Assembly: GCA_019232625.1 (NCBI GenBank)
Contig: JAFANP010000032.1
Location: 58,938-122,937 of the forward strand
Direction of reading: 5' to 3'
Source: Alphaproteobacteria bacterium
GTDB lineage: Bacteria; Pseudomonadota; Alphaproteobacteria; Sphingomonadales; Sphingomonadaceae
Length of the DNA: 64,000 nucleotides
This document shows, in pieces, positions 51,319 to 60,576 of this stretch. Positions within the stretch are counted from its first letter, which is position 1. Each line of letters opens with the position of its first letter. The position numbers and the translations under genes were made by a program. The notes under the pieces are model-generated. The model was given only the letters and a program-made list of their open reading frames with translations. It had not been told where the DNA came from and made no database searches.

Positions 51319-52077
51319 ATGGGCGCGATCCGCCTCGGGTGGCGCGCCGGCCTGATAATGCTCGGCCTGCTGGCCTGTCTTCCCCTCCATTATGGATCAA
51401 TTCTGGCAATGGGCCGGTCGCATTGGCCGCGCCGCTTCCTTTGGTGGGTCGGGCGCGCTGCCGGCATGCGCGCGCGCGTCGAGGGGACACCGCTGCCGCG
51501 CGATGTCCTGTTCCTCGCCAACCACCTCAGCTGGCTCGACATCATGCTGGTCGCCGGCGCCAGCGGGGCGGCCTTCGTTTCGAAGGACGACGTGGGGCGT
51601 TGGCCGGTGGTCGGGTGGCTGGCGCGCCTCAACAACACCGTGTTCGTCGCCCGCACCGCGCGCGGGGCGGTGAAGAGCCAGGCGGACGCGCTCCGCGCCG
51701 CCTTGGGGCGCGGCCAGCCGGTCGCGCTCTTTCCGGAAGGGACGACCGACGGGGGCCCCACCGTCCTGCCGTTCCGCGCAAGCCTGCTCGCCTCCCTCTT
51801 TCCGCCGCTGCCGGGGGTGCAAGTGCAGCCGGTCGCCATCGATTACGGCGCCGCCGCGCACGACCTGTGCTGGGTCGGCGACGAGGGCGCTCTCGACAAT
51901 GTGCGGCGGGTCCTGTCTCGCCGCGGATCGACCCCGGTGACCCTGCGGTTCCTCGCTCCGATCGATCCCGTCGCCGCGGCCGATCGCAAGCGGCTTGCGG
52001 AAGGGGCGCGCGCCCGGATCCTCGCCGCGCTCGGCCGCGAGGCCCGCCCTTCCGGCGACGGGGCGGATCGCCTATAG
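51319..52077 (+). CDS. plsC: 1-acyl-sn-glycerol-3-phosphate acyltransferase
   Basis: A 252-residue membrane acyltransferase that makes phosphatidic acid or acylates related lipids. An N-terminal hydrophobic segment ([16 protein letters not shown]) anchors it. The catalytic HX4D is NHLSWLD (about residues 68-74), with a second conserved FPEGTTDGG segment. It lies between fur and miaB, the usual sphingomonad order. Confidence 0.92.
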   Translation: MGAIRLGWRAGLIMLGLLACLPLHYGSILAMGRSHWPRRFLWWVGRAAGMRARVEGTPLPRDVLFLANHLSWLDIMLVAGASGAAFVSKDDVGRWPVVGWLARLNNTVFVARTARGAVKSQADALRAALGRGQPVALFPEGTTDGGPTVLPFRASLLASLFPPLPGVQVQPVAIDYGAAAHDLCWVGDEGALDNVRRVLSRRGSTPVTLRFLAPIDPVAAADRKRLAEGARARILAALGREARPSGDGADRL

Positions 52078-52085
52078 GCCCCGCG

Positions 52086-53456
52086 ATGACCGCACCGCGC
52101 ACCTTCCACGTCAAGTCCTACGGCTGCCAGATGAACGTCTACGACGGCGAGCGCATGGCCGAGCTTCTTCAGGCGGGCGGCCTTGCTCCCCAGGAGGCCG
52201 GCGATGCCGACCTCGTCGTCCTCAACACCTGCCACATCCGCGAGAGGGCGGCCGAGAAGGTCTATTCCGAGATCGGCCGGCTGCGGCGCGAGGACGGTTC
52301 GAGTCCGATGATAGCCGTCGCGGGCTGCGTCGCGCAGGCCGAGGGCGCCGAGATCCCGCGCCGTGCGCCCGCCGTGGACATCGTCGTCGGCCCGCAGGCT
52401 TATCACCGGCTTCCCGACCTGGTCGCCGCCGCGGGGGAGGGTCGCCGCGCCCTCGACACCGACATGCCGCCGCTCTCCAAGTTCGCCGCCCTGCCGGCGC
52501 GGCGGAAGCAGGGGCCGAGCGCCTTCCTCACCGTCCAGGAAGGCTGCGACAAGTTCTGCACCTATTGCGTCGTCCCTTATACCCGCGGCGCCGAAGTCTC
52601 CCGCCCGTGGGCCGCCGTGATGGATGAGGCGAGGGCGCTGATCGACGCAGGGGCGAAGGAAATCACCTTGCTAGGCCAGAACGTCAACGCCTGGCGGGAC
52701 GATGACGGGCGGGGCCTGGAGCAGCTGATCGTCGCCCTCGACCGCCTGCCCGGGCTGGCGCGGATCCGCTACACGACCAGCCATCCCAACGACATGACCG
52801 AGGGCCTGATCCGCGCCCATGGCGAGGTGGAGAAGCTGATGCCCTACCTCCACCTTCCGGTGCAGTCCGGCAGCGATCGCGTGCTCAGGGCGATGAACCG
52901 CAGCCACGGCGTCGAAAGCTACCTTCGCGTCCTCGAGCGGGTGCGCGAGGCGCGACGGGACATCGCGATTTCCGGAGACTTCATCGTCGGTTTCCCGGGG
53001 GAGACGGAGGAGGCGTTCGAGGCGACGCTCGAAATCGTGCGGGCGGTGAACTACGCCCAGGCTTACTCGTTCAAATACTCGCCGCGGCCGGGCACCCCCG
53101 CCGCAACCATGGAAGGTCAGGTTCCTCCCCCCGTGCAGGACGAGAGATTGCAGCGGCTCCAGGCCCTCATCAACGCCCAGCAGCTCGCCTTCAACCGGGC
53201 GACGGTGGGGAGGCGCACGTCGATCCTCATCGAGCGGCAGGGCAAGAAAGCGGGCCAGAAGATCGGCAAGTCGCCCTGGCTTCAATCGGTCCACGCGATC
53301 ACCGACGCCGACATAGGGAGCCTCGTCGAGGTCGAGATCGTCGAGGCGGGGCCGAACAGCCTGTCGGCGACGCTTCCGGCGCCGAGGGCGGAATCGAGGC
53401 GCTCCGCCGGGGCGCGCGCCTCGCAGATGCCGGCCTTTGCCGGGGCGGCGTCCTGA
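52086..53456 (+). CDS. miaB: tRNA-2-methylthio-N6-dimethylallyladenosine synthase
   Basis: A 456-residue radical-SAM methylthiotransferase that adds the methylthio group to i6A37 of tRNA. The UPF0004 domain begins [10 protein letters not shown] and has NTCHIRE. The radical-SAM cluster is C154, C158, C161 ([11 protein letters not shown]). A TRAM domain ends the protein ([19 protein letters not shown]). The ATG at 52086 begins the family sequence; the frame is open further upstream inside plsC. Its stop overlaps the phoH start by 1 nt. Confidence 0.96.
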   Translation: MTAPRTFHVKSYGCQMNVYDGERMAELLQAGGLAPQEAGDADLVVLNTCHIRERAAEKVYSEIGRLRREDGSSPMIAVAGCVAQAEGAEIPRRAPAVDIVVGPQAYHRLPDLVAAAGEGRRALDTDMPPLSKFAALPARRKQGPSAFLTVQEGCDKFCTYCVVPYTRGAEVSRPWAAVMDEARALIDAGAKEITLLGQNVNAWRDDDGRGLEQLIVALDRLPGLARIRYTTSHPNDMTEGLIRAHGEVEKLMPYLHLPVQSGSDRVLRAMNRSHGVESYLRVLERVREARRDIAISGDFIVGFPGETEEAFEATLEIVRAVNYAQAYSFKYSPRPGTPAATMEGQVPPPVQDERLQRLQALINAQQLAFNRATVGRRTSILIERQGKKAGQKIGKSPWLQSVHAITDADIGSLVEVEIVEAGPNSLSATLPAPRAESRRSAGARASQMPAFAGAAS

Positions 53457-54451
53457 TGGCGCAGAAGAAGCCGGAATCCTCCCCCGGACCCCGCGCCCGG
53501 CTGGAAGTGGAGTTCGAGCAGCCGCACCTGCTGGGGCCGTTGTTCGGCGAGTTCGACCGCAACCTCGTCGCCATCGAGGACCGGCTCGGCGTCTACATCG
53601 CCGCGCGCGGCTCCAAAGTGCAGATAGAGGGCGAGCCGGAAGAGGCCGCCCGCGCGCGCGACGTGCTGATCGGGCTCTACAATCGCCTCGACGAAGGCCA
53701 TGACATCGACGCGGAGACGGTGAACGCGATCATCTCCATGTCGGGGCAGCCGACGCTCGACGGCATCATCACGCCGGAGGTGGCCGAGCCGCCCAAGGTG
53801 ATGATCCGCACGCGCAAGAAGACGATCGTGCCGCGTTCCAACATGCAGGCGACCTACATGGAGGCGCTGGCCCGGGACGACATGATCTTCGCGCTCGGCC
53901 CGGCCGGAACGGGCAAGACCTATCTCGCCGTGGCGCAGGCGGTCCAACAGCTGATCGGAGGCTCGGTCGACCGGCTGATCCTGTCGCGGCCGGCGGTCGA
54001 GGCGGGCGAACGTCTGGGCTTCCTGCCCGGCGACATGAAGGAGAAGGTCGATCCCTATCTCCGCCCGCTCTACGACGCGCTCTACGACATGCTGCCCGCG
54101 GAGCAGGTCGAGCGGCGCATCGCCTCGAGCGAGATCGAGATCGCCCCCATCGCCTTCATGCGCGGGCGCACGCTCAACGATGCGTTCATCATCCTCGACG
54201 AGGCTCAGAACACGACGCCCGCCCAGATGAAGATGTTCCTCACCCGCTTCGGCATGCGCAGCCGGATGGTGATCTGCGGCGATCCGCTGCAGGTCGACCT
54301 TCCCAATCCCGGTGCCTCCGGCCTCGGCGACGCCGTCGGCAAGCTCGAGGGGATCAAGGGCATCGCCACCGTCCGCTTCGGCGCGGGCGACGTCGTGCGC
54401 CACCCGCTCGTCGGCCGCATCGTCGAGGCCTATGAGGGGAAGCAGGCTTGA
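53456..54451 (+). CDS. ybeZ: PhoH-like ATPase (YbeZ)
   Basis: A 331-residue PhoH family ATPase. Walker A is FALGPAGTGKTYLAVAQAV (near residue 148), the Walker B region is DAFIILDEAQNTTPAQMKMF, and RFGMRSRMVICGDPLQVDLP and LSRPAVEAGERLGFLPGDM are typical. In Enterobacteria YbeZ works with YbeY in rRNA maturation. It is coupled to miaB and to ybeY by short overlaps. Confidence 0.94.
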   Translation: MAQKKPESSPGPRARLEVEFEQPHLLGPLFGEFDRNLVAIEDRLGVYIAARGSKVQIEGEPEEAARARDVLIGLYNRLDEGHDIDAETVNAIISMSGQPTLDGIITPEVAEPPKVMIRTRKKTIVPRSNMQATYMEALARDDMIFALGPAGTGKTYLAVAQAVQQLIGGSVDRLILSRPAVEAGERLGFLPGDMKEKVDPYLRPLYDALYDMLPAEQVERRIASSEIEIAPIAFMRGRTLNDAFIILDEAQNTTPAQMKMFLTRFGMRSRMVICGDPLQVDLPNPGASGLGDAVGKLEGIKGIATVRFGAGDVVRHPLVGRIVEAYEGKQA

Positions 54452-54954
54452 TCCTCGTCGAGACCGACGTCTCCGAAGAATGGGACAGTAGCACCGACTG
54501 GCCGGCGCTTGCCCGCTCGGCCGTGACGGCGGCCGTCGCGGCCAGCCGCCACCGCGGCCTCATCGAGGCCGCTCTTCCCGTCGAGGTGTCGGTCAAGTTC
54601 ACCGGCGACGACGAGGTCCGCAGCCTCAATGCGGGCTATCGCGGCAAGGACAAGGCGACCAACGTCCTCTCCTTTCCGATGGTGGAGGCGGACCGGCTCG
54701 GCGCGCTCCCGGCGGGCGACGGCGAGGTGCTGCTCGGCGACGTCGTCCTCGCCCACGGCGTCTGCAGCCGCGAGGCCTCGGAGAAGGAGACGGGCGTCTG
54801 CGCCCACGCCTTCCACCTCGTGGTGCACGGCACGCTCCATCTGCTAGGCTACGACCACGAGGGGGGCGACGTGGCCGCGGAGGAGATGGAGGGGGTGGAG
54901 CGCAAGGCGCTGGCGGCGGTCGGCCTCGCCGATCCCTACGAGGTGCGCGGCTGA
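54448..54954 (+). CDS. ybeY: Endoribonuclease YbeY
   Basis: A 168-residue zinc endoribonuclease involved in 16S rRNA 3'-end maturation and ribosome quality control. The metal-binding HGTLHLLGYDH motif is complete, and NAGYRGKDKATNVLSFPM precedes it. It overlaps ybeZ by 4 nt and the CorC gene by 1 nt, a conserved group in most Proteobacteria. Confidence 0.95.
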   Translation: MILVETDVSEEWDSSTDWPALARSAVTAAVAASRHRGLIEAALPVEVSVKFTGDDEVRSLNAGYRGKDKATNVLSFPMVEADRLGALPAGDGEVLLGDVVLAHGVCSREASEKETGVCAHAFHLVVHGTLHLLGYDHEGGDVAAEEMEGVERKALAAVGLADPYEVRG

Positions 54955-55847
54955 TGGCCGACGCGCGACCCGACGCCGCCGGCGCTCAGCCGTCCAGCTT
55001 CTGGCGGGGCCTTCGCACCTTCCTGTTCGGGGAGGAGAGCGAGGCGACGCTCCGCGAGGAGATAGAGGAGGCGATCGAGAGCCACGAGGGCGAGGTGCCC
55101 GCGGTCGGCGACCTGTCGCCGATCGAGCGGCAGATGCTGAGGAACCTTCTCCATTTCGGCGAGAGCACGGTGGCGGACATCGCCGTGCCGCGCGGGGACA
55201 TCATCGCGGTGCCGTCGGCGATCGCCTTCGACGATCTCGTCCTCGCCTTCGCCGAAGCGGGGCACAGCCGGCTGCCGGTCTACGAGGACAGCCTCGACAC
55301 GGTGGTCGGCATGGTACACGTCAAGGACGTCTTCGCGGTCCGCGTCACCGGGGTGGAGCCCCCGACCGACATCGCGACCCTGCTCAGGAAGCCTCTCTAC
55401 GTGCCTGAATCGATGGGCGTCCTCGACCTGCTGGCGCGGATGCGCGCCGAGCGGGTCCACCTCGCCATCGTCGTCGACGAGTTCGGCGGCACCGAGGGGC
55501 TGGTGACGATCGAGGACGTGGTCGAGGAGATCGTCGGCGAGATCGAGGACGAGCATGACGAGGAGGCGCCCGGCATGCTGATCCCGGTCGAGGACGGCAT
55601 ATGGGACGCCGACGCGCGCGCCGAGCTCGAGGAGGTCGCCGAGACGATCGACGCCCGCCTCGGCGGAGTCGAGGAGGATGTCGACACGATCGGCGGGCTG
55701 GCGACGCTGCTGGCCGGACGGGTCCCGCAGCAGGGCGAGATCGTCGAGCACCCCAGCGGCTGGCGACTCGAGGTCACGGAGAGCGACGCGCGGCGGGTCT
55801 CCCGCCTGCGGCTCCACGCCCCGGCCGAAGGAGCGCTGGCCGAATAG
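54954..55847 (+). CDS. ybeX: CBS-domain transporter-associated protein (CorC/YbeX)
   Basis: A 297-residue soluble protein: an N-terminal part (LREEIEEAIESHEGEVPAVG), two CBS domains (VADIAVPRGDIIAVP, then HSRLPVYEDSLDTVVGMVHV and VDEFGGTEGLVTIEDVVEE) and a C-terminal CorC_HlyC domain. It is associated with magnesium/cobalt efflux and ribosome function near YbeY. It lacks the DUF21 membrane domain of the larger relatives. Confidence 0.92.
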   Translation: MADARPDAAGAQPSSFWRGLRTFLFGEESEATLREEIEEAIESHEGEVPAVGDLSPIERQMLRNLLHFGESTVADIAVPRGDIIAVPSAIAFDDLVLAFAEAGHSRLPVYEDSLDTVVGMVHVKDVFAVRVTGVEPPTDIATLLRKPLYVPESMGVLDLLARMRAERVHLAIVVDEFGGTEGLVTIEDVVEEIVGEIEDEHDEEAPGMLIPVEDGIWDADARAELEEVAETIDARLGGVEEDVDTIGGLATLLAGRVPQQGEIVEHPSGWRLEVTESDARRVSRLRLHAPAEGALAE

Positions 55848-55902
55848 GCCCGCTGGTCCTGCGCCCGCCGCTATGCTCTAAGCGCGCCAAGAGGAGGCGC
55901 GG

Positions 55903-56682
55903 GTGGCTTACGAACATGTTCGGTTGGAGATGAGCCCGGCGCAGGTCGCGACGCTGACCCTGGCGCGCCCGGACAGGCTCAACGCCCTTTCCGGGCAGAC
56001 CGTGGACGAGCTCCGCGCCGCGGTGGAGGAAACCGGCCGCTCGGGGGCGCGCTGCCTGCTGCTGACGGGGGAGGGGCGGGGTTTCTCGTCCGGCGCCGAC
56101 CTGGCGAGCGGCGGCGGCCTTCCCGAGGATGCCGGCGCGGCGCTGGAGAAGCATTTCAACCCGCTGGTCGAGGCCCTGTTCGCGCTGCCCATCCCGGTGG
56201 TGGCGGCGGTGAACGGACCCGCGGCCGGCGCCGGCTGCTCGCTTGCCTTGGCGGCGGACATCGTCATCGCCGCCCGCTCGGCCTACTTCCTCCAGGCCTT
56301 CGTCAACATCGGCCTCATCCCCGACGCCGGCGCTACCTGGCTGCTGCCGCGCCTCGCCGGGCGCGCGCGGGCGATGGAGATGATGATGCTCGGCGAGCGC
56401 ATCCGCGCGGAGCAGGCGCAGGCCTGGGGCCTCGTCTCCCGGGTGGTGGATGATTCCGACCTTGCCGCCGAAGCGGTGACGCTTGCGACGCGGCTGGCGC
56501 AGGGCCCCACCGCCGCCTTCGGCCTTATCCGCAAGCTCGCCCGCGAGGCGGATCACCTGCCGCTTTCGGACGCGCTCACCGCCGAGCGGCACGCCCAGCG
56601 GGAAGCCGGCCGGACCGAGGACTTCCGCGGCGCCGTCATGGCCTTCCTCCAGAAGCGGCCGGCGCGGTTCGAGGGACGGTAG
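55903..56682 (+). CDS. Enoyl-CoA hydratase/isomerase family protein (PaaG-like)
   Basis: A 259-residue crotonase: [16 protein letters not shown], the [11 protein letters not shown] oxyanion segment, [19 protein letters not shown] and a [19 protein letters not shown] active-site segment. It starts at a GTG with AGGAGG 9 nt upstream. The SLALAAD and LIPDAG segments resemble PaaG-type isomerases. It precedes pccB by 50 nt and probably belongs to acyl-CoA degradation feeding propionyl-CoA. The substrate is unknown. Confidence 0.86.
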   Translation: MAYEHVRLEMSPAQVATLTLARPDRLNALSGQTVDELRAAVEETGRSGARCLLLTGEGRGFSSGADLASGGGLPEDAGAALEKHFNPLVEALFALPIPVVAAVNGPAAGAGCSLALAADIVIAARSAYFLQAFVNIGLIPDAGATWLLPRLAGRARAMEMMMLGERIRAEQAQAWGLVSRVVDDSDLAAEAVTLATRLAQGPTAAFGLIRKLAREADHLPLSDALTAERHAQREAGRTEDFRGAVMAFLQKRPARFEGR

Positions 56683-56731
56683 CGGGTCGGGAGAATTGCC
56701 TCGCCCGCGCCCCCGGCTTAAAGCACCGGCC

Positions 56732-58264
56732 ATGGCCACGACCATTGACGAACTGGAATCCCGCCGCCGCCGCGCGGAGCAGGGCGGGGGCGAAGCCCGC
56801 ATCGCCGCGCAGCACGGCAAGGGGCGGCTGACCGCGCGCGAGCGGCTCACGGTGCTGCTCGATGAAGGCAGCTTCGAGGAATATGACATGTTCGTGGAGC
56901 ATAATTGCTCCGATTTCGGCATGGAGACCCAGAAGGTTCCGGGAGACGGGGTCGTCACCGGATCGGGGACGATCAACGGTCGCCTCGTCTACGTCTTCGC
57001 GCAGGACTTCACCGTCTTCGGCGGCTCGCTCTCCGAGCGGCACGCGCAGAAGATCTGCAAGGTGATGGACATGGCGATGAAGGTCGGCGCACCGGTGGTC
57101 GGCCTGAACGACAGCGGCGGCGCCCGAATCCAGGAGGGCGTCGCGTCGCTCGCCGGCTATGCCGAGGTGTTCCAGCGCAACGTCCTCGCGTCCGGCGTCG
57201 TCCCCCAGATCAGCCTGATCATGGGGCCGTGCGCGGGGGGCGCCGTCTATTCGCCCGCCATGACCGACTTCATCTTCATGGTGAAGGATTCGAGCTACAT
57301 GTTCGTCACCGGCCCGGACGTGGTGAAGACCGTGACGAACGAGGTCGTGACGCAGGAGGAATTGGGCGGGGCGGTCACCCACACGACCAAGTCGGGCGTC
57401 GCCGACGTCGCCTTCGAGAACGACATAGACGCTCTGCTCGCGACGCGCGATTTCTTCGACTTCCTGCCGCTCTCCAACCGCCACGAGGTCCCTGAGCGGC
57501 CGTCGGAGGATTCCTGGGACCGGACGGAGGAGAGCCTCGACACCCTCATCCCCGACAGCGCCAGCAAGCCCTACGACATGCACGAGCTGATCCGGAAGGT
57601 GCTGGACGAAGGGGACTTCTTCGAGATCCAGCCCAATCATGCCGCCAACATCATCGTCGGCTTCGGCCGGGTCGAGGGGCGCACCGTCGGCATCGTCGCC
57701 AACCAGCCGATGGTGCTGGCCGGAGTGCTCGACATCGCAAGCTCGAAGAAGGCGGCGCGCTTCGTCCGCTTCTGCGACGCCTTCGACATCCCGATCCTCA
57801 CCTTCGTCGACGTTCCCGGCTTCCTTCCCGGCGTCGCCCAGGAGCATAACGGCATCATCAAGAACGGGGCGAAATTGCTCTTCGCCTTCGCCGAGGCAAC
57901 GGTCCCCAAGATCACCGTCATCACCCGCAAGGCCTATGGCGGCGCCTACGACGTCATGGCGTCCAAGCACCTGCGCGGCGACCTGAACTACGCCTGGCCC
58001 TCGGCGGAGATCGCCGTGATGGGCGCCAAGGGGGCGGTGGAGATCATCTTCAGGAAGGACATAGGCGATCCCGCCAAGATCGCCGCCCGAACGAGCGAAT
58101 ATGAGGCGCGCTTCGCCAACCCGTTCGTCGCCGCGTCAAAGGGCTTCATCGACGAGGTGATCATGCCCCACTCGACCCGCCGGCGGATCGCGCTGGGCCT
58201 TCGCAAGCTGCGCGGCAAGCAGCTCGAGAATCCCTGGAAGAAGCATGACAACATCCCGCTCTAG
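56732..58264 (+). CDS. pccB: Propionyl-CoA carboxylase beta subunit
   Basis: A 510-residue carboxyltransferase subunit that transfers CO2 from biotin to propionyl-CoA to give methylmalonyl-CoA. Typical features are [20 protein letters not shown], the [20 protein letters not shown] block, [31 protein letters not shown], and the CoA-binding [17 protein letters not shown] and [11 protein letters not shown]. The ATG at 56732 starts the family sequence. The partner alpha subunit is not within the window. The downstream epimerase and mutase complete conversion to succinyl-CoA. Confidence 0.94.
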   Translation: MATTIDELESRRRRAEQGGGEARIAAQHGKGRLTARERLTVLLDEGSFEEYDMFVEHNCSDFGMETQKVPGDGVVTGSGTINGRLVYVFAQDFTVFGGSLSERHAQKICKVMDMAMKVGAPVVGLNDSGGARIQEGVASLAGYAEVFQRNVLASGVVPQISLIMGPCAGGAVYSPAMTDFIFMVKDSSYMFVTGPDVVKTVTNEVVTQEELGGAVTHTTKSGVADVAFENDIDALLATRDFFDFLPLSNRHEVPERPSEDSWDRTEESLDTLIPDSASKPYDMHELIRKVLDEGDFFEIQPNHAANIIVGFGRVEGRTVGIVANQPMVLAGVLDIASSKKAARFVRFCDAFDIPILTFVDVPGFLPGVAQEHNGIIKNGAKLLFAFAEATVPKITVITRKAYGGAYDVMASKHLRGDLNYAWPSAEIAVMGAKGAVEIIFRKDIGDPAKIAARTSEYEARFANPFVAASKGFIDEVIMPHSTRRRIALGLRKLRGKQLENPWKKHDNIPL

Positions 58265-58318
58265 CCGGGTCGCCGCGGGCGGCGCGACGGCGGCGTCTTC
58301 CCGCGCCGTCTCCGCCTC

Positions 58319-59350
58319 ATGAGCTCGCGCTACGATTCGCTCGAGCGGCTGCAGCGCCTGCGGGAGAGCGGGGCGCTGACGGACGAGGAATTCCAGGCCG
58401 AGAAAAGGCGCCTGCTCGGCCATGGGGTGGAGGAGCCGGAAGAGACGCCCGCGGCGGCCGGTACGGAGACGGAGACCGGGGAACGGGTCGTCGAGATCGA
58501 GGAGGCGCCGCAGTCGCGCCTGCCGCTCTTCTTCCTGATCGGCGCCGGCATCCTCATCGTCGCCATCATCCTCGGGCTCCTGCTCGGCCGGTTCGTCAGC
58601 GGGCCGGGCAGCGACAAACTCGGCAACGGCGTGCTCACGCAGGAAAATGTCGCGGAGCCGGCGAACGTCGCCCAGCCGGAGGCGCCGCCCGACGTGCGCA
58701 GCCTGGCGCCCGAGGAGCAGCTGGCCCGCGCGTTCGAGGCGGCGTTCGGCAGCCGCGGCGCGGCCTCGTTGAAGGTCGACGCCAACAGCGAGGCGGGCGG
58801 CGAGAGCTTCCTGGAATCGGTGCGCTACACGCCCGGCCGTCTGGTCTGGACGGCTTTTGGTCCCGTGCTCCTCAGCGAAGGCAAGGTGGAGGATCCCTCC
58901 CATGCAAGCACCGGCAAGATCGCCGTCCATTATCTGAAGCCGGTCGGCGACCGCTTCGAGGTGGCGCGCGCCTTTCCCGCCGGCGTCGTCACCGGCTCCT
59001 CCGGGACGGTGGCGCGCTGGAGCGTCAGCCCGCGCTTCTCCGACTGGCCGATGATCGTCTCGGAAGGAGGCGGGATGTGGCAGGGCTATGCCTGCTCCTG
59101 GGCCAAGCTCACCGAGGTGACGCCGCAGGGCCCGGTCGATCTTGCGACCGTTCCCCTCTCCTACGACGACACGGGCGCGAAAGGGGACGAGGGAGACGCG
59201 ACGACGATCGAGGGTCGGATCATCAACGTCGACAGGAACCAGTCGTTCGACGTCGTCTACAAGGGCTCCCGCTCGTTCAGCGAGCATTGGGTGCGCAGCG
59301 GCAGCCATTACCAGGTGGTCGGCGGCAAGTCGCAGATGGAGACCTGCTGA
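58319..59350 (+). CDS. SHOCT-domain membrane protein of the propionate operon
   Basis: A 343-residue protein. A SHOCT-like helical hairpin (residues about 4-34: RYDSLERLQRLRESGALTD, then EFQAEKRRLLG), an acidic linker and one membrane span (PLFFLIGAGILIVAIILGLL, about 70-92) precede a 240-residue exported-side domain. That domain has no recognized motif; tryptophan and glycine are frequent. It lies between pccB and the epimerase. Its function is unknown. Confidence 0.75.
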   Translation: MSSRYDSLERLQRLRESGALTDEEFQAEKRRLLGHGVEEPEETPAAAGTETETGERVVEIEEAPQSRLPLFFLIGAGILIVAIILGLLLGRFVSGPGSDKLGNGVLTQENVAEPANVAQPEAPPDVRSLAPEEQLARAFEAAFGSRGAASLKVDANSEAGGESFLESVRYTPGRLVWTAFGPVLLSEGKVEDPSHASTGKIAVHYLKPVGDRFEVARAFPAGVVTGSSGTVARWSVSPRFSDWPMIVSEGGGMWQGYACSWAKLTEVTPQGPVDLATVPLSYDDTGAKGDEGDATTIEGRIINVDRNQSFDVVYKGSRSFSEHWVRSGSHYQVVGGKSQMETC

Positions 59351-59351
59351 G

Positions 59352-59597
59352 ATGACGGAGTTCGAAGGGCAGGACATGCTCGTCGGCCTCGTCGCCTTCG
59401 GCACCGTCCTGTGGATCCTGTGGACCCTCAAGCGCGGCCTCGGCGAGGCGCGGCTGCCGATCGGCCGCGCCTACGTGCGGCGGGACGAGCGGCCCGGCGC
59501 CTTCCGGCTTCTTTTCGGCGTCTACGTCGCGGCCGCGTTGCTCATCGCCTTCATTTCCCTGGATCTCCTCCTTCACATCAAGACGAGGTTCGCATGA
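59352..59597 (+). CDS. Small two-span membrane protein
   Basis: An 81-residue protein with two hydrophobic segments (DMLVGLVAFGTVLWILW at 8-24, and LLFGVYVAAALLIAFISLDL near 53-72). Arginine- and lysine-rich loops lie between them. It begins 1 nt after the preceding gene and overlaps the epimerase by 4 nt, so it is clearly part of this operon. No family is recognized. Confidence 0.72.
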   Translation: MTEFEGQDMLVGLVAFGTVLWILWTLKRGLGEARLPIGRAYVRRDERPGAFRLLFGVYVAAALLIAFISLDLLLHIKTRFA

Positions 59598-60013
59598 AGC
59601 TCGGCCGCCTCAACCATGTCGGCGTCGCCACCCCCTCGATCGAGCGGTCGATCGCCTTCTACCGCGACGTGATGGGCGCCGAGGTGATCCGCGAGCCGTT
59701 CGACCTGCCGGCGCAGGGGGTGAAGGTCTGCTTCGTCGACACGTCCAACAGCCAGATCGAGCTGATCGAGCCGCTCGGGGAGGCGAGCCCGATCCACGGC
59801 TTCCTCGCCAAGAACCCGGCCGGCGGCCAGCACCATCTGTGCTACGAGGTGCCGGACATCAACGAGGCCAAGGCCTGGTTCGAAGCCAAGGGCGCGAAGG
59901 TCCTCGGCGAGCCCCGCATCGGCGCCCACGGCACCCCCATCTTCTTCGTCCACCCGCGCGACATGGGCGGAGTGCTGACCGAGATCATGGAGAGCCCGGA
60001 GGCGCCGCACTGA
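59594..60013 (+). CDS. mce: Methylmalonyl-CoA epimerase
   Basis: A 139-residue VOC-fold enzyme interconverting (S)- and (R)-methylmalonyl-CoA so the mutase can use it. It has LNHVGVATPS with metal ligand H8, SNSQIELIEPLGEASPI, GGQHHLCYEVPDI and a C-terminal FVHPRDMGGVLTEIME carrying the last ligands. Position between pccB and the mutase confirms the role. Confidence 0.94.
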   Translation: MKLGRLNHVGVATPSIERSIAFYRDVMGAEVIREPFDLPAQGVKVCFVDTSNSQIELIEPLGEASPIHGFLAKNPAGGQHHLCYEVPDINEAKAWFEAKGAKVLGEPRIGAHGTPIFFVHPRDMGGVLTEIMESPEAPH

Positions 60014-60049
60014 CTGGCGGTTTCGCCGAAAAGAGCGTAGGAAAGCGGC

Positions 60050-60304
60050 ATGACTCAGTCGAAAACGGTGGTGCCTCTCGAGATCGACCCGGCGGACCTC
60101 GCCGATCTCGAGGAATGGGCGCGCAATCGGGAGGAACCGCTCGAAGCGCTGCTACAGGAGGCATTGCAGGAATATCTGCGCTACACACGCGCTGACATTG
60201 CCGACCTCGAAGAACGGATGAACGGGCCTTTCTACACGCTCGAGGAGGTGAAGGCCCGACTCGCTGAGCGACGGCGCCGGTACCGGTCTGAAGCCGCCGA
60301 ATAG
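60050..60304 (+). CDS. Antitoxin-like protein (type II TA)
   Basis: An 84-residue acidic, helical protein (VPLEIDPADLADLEEWARNR, then EALLQEALQEYLRYTRAD) ending in a charged toxin-wrapping-like tail. It resembles ParD/CopG-type antitoxins in length and layout. Its stop codon shares one base with the GTG start of the toxin gene. It lies between the epimerase and mutase genes in the same direction. Confidence 0.8.
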   Translation: MTQSKTVVPLEIDPADLADLEEWARNREEPLEALLQEALQEYLRYTRADIADLEERMNGPFYTLEEVKARLAERRRRYRSEAAE

Positions 60305-60576
60305 TGCGCTTCGATCTCTCGGCGCGAGCCGAAGCGGATTTCGAACGCATTTACAGCTTCAACGTGGAGCGCAGTCTCGATTGGGCCGACCGCGTTGAGC
60401 GGCGATTGCTCGCCCGGATCGATTTCCTGACCGCGACGCCCTCCGCAGGGCGACCTCATCGTCCATCGGGAGTACGTCGGCTTTCTGTGGCTGACATACA
60501 ATATGTCATCGATTACCGGGTGACGGCCGGCGCAATTGAGATATTGCGCATTCAAAGCACCCGGGAAATGCGTTGA
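60304..60576 (+). CDS. RelE/ParE-type toxin
   Basis: A 90-residue protein with the ParE/RelE pattern: [60 protein letters not shown] and [21 protein letters not shown]. ParE toxins inhibit gyrase; RelE toxins cut mRNA; which one applies is not decided. It starts at GTG on the antitoxin stop. Its stop TGA overlaps the TTG start of the methylmalonyl-CoA mutase gene. Confidence 0.85.
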   Translation: MRFDLSARAEADFERIYSFNVERSLDWADRVERRLLARIDFLTATPSAGRPHRPSGVRRLSVADIQYVIDYRVTAGAIEILRIQSTREMR

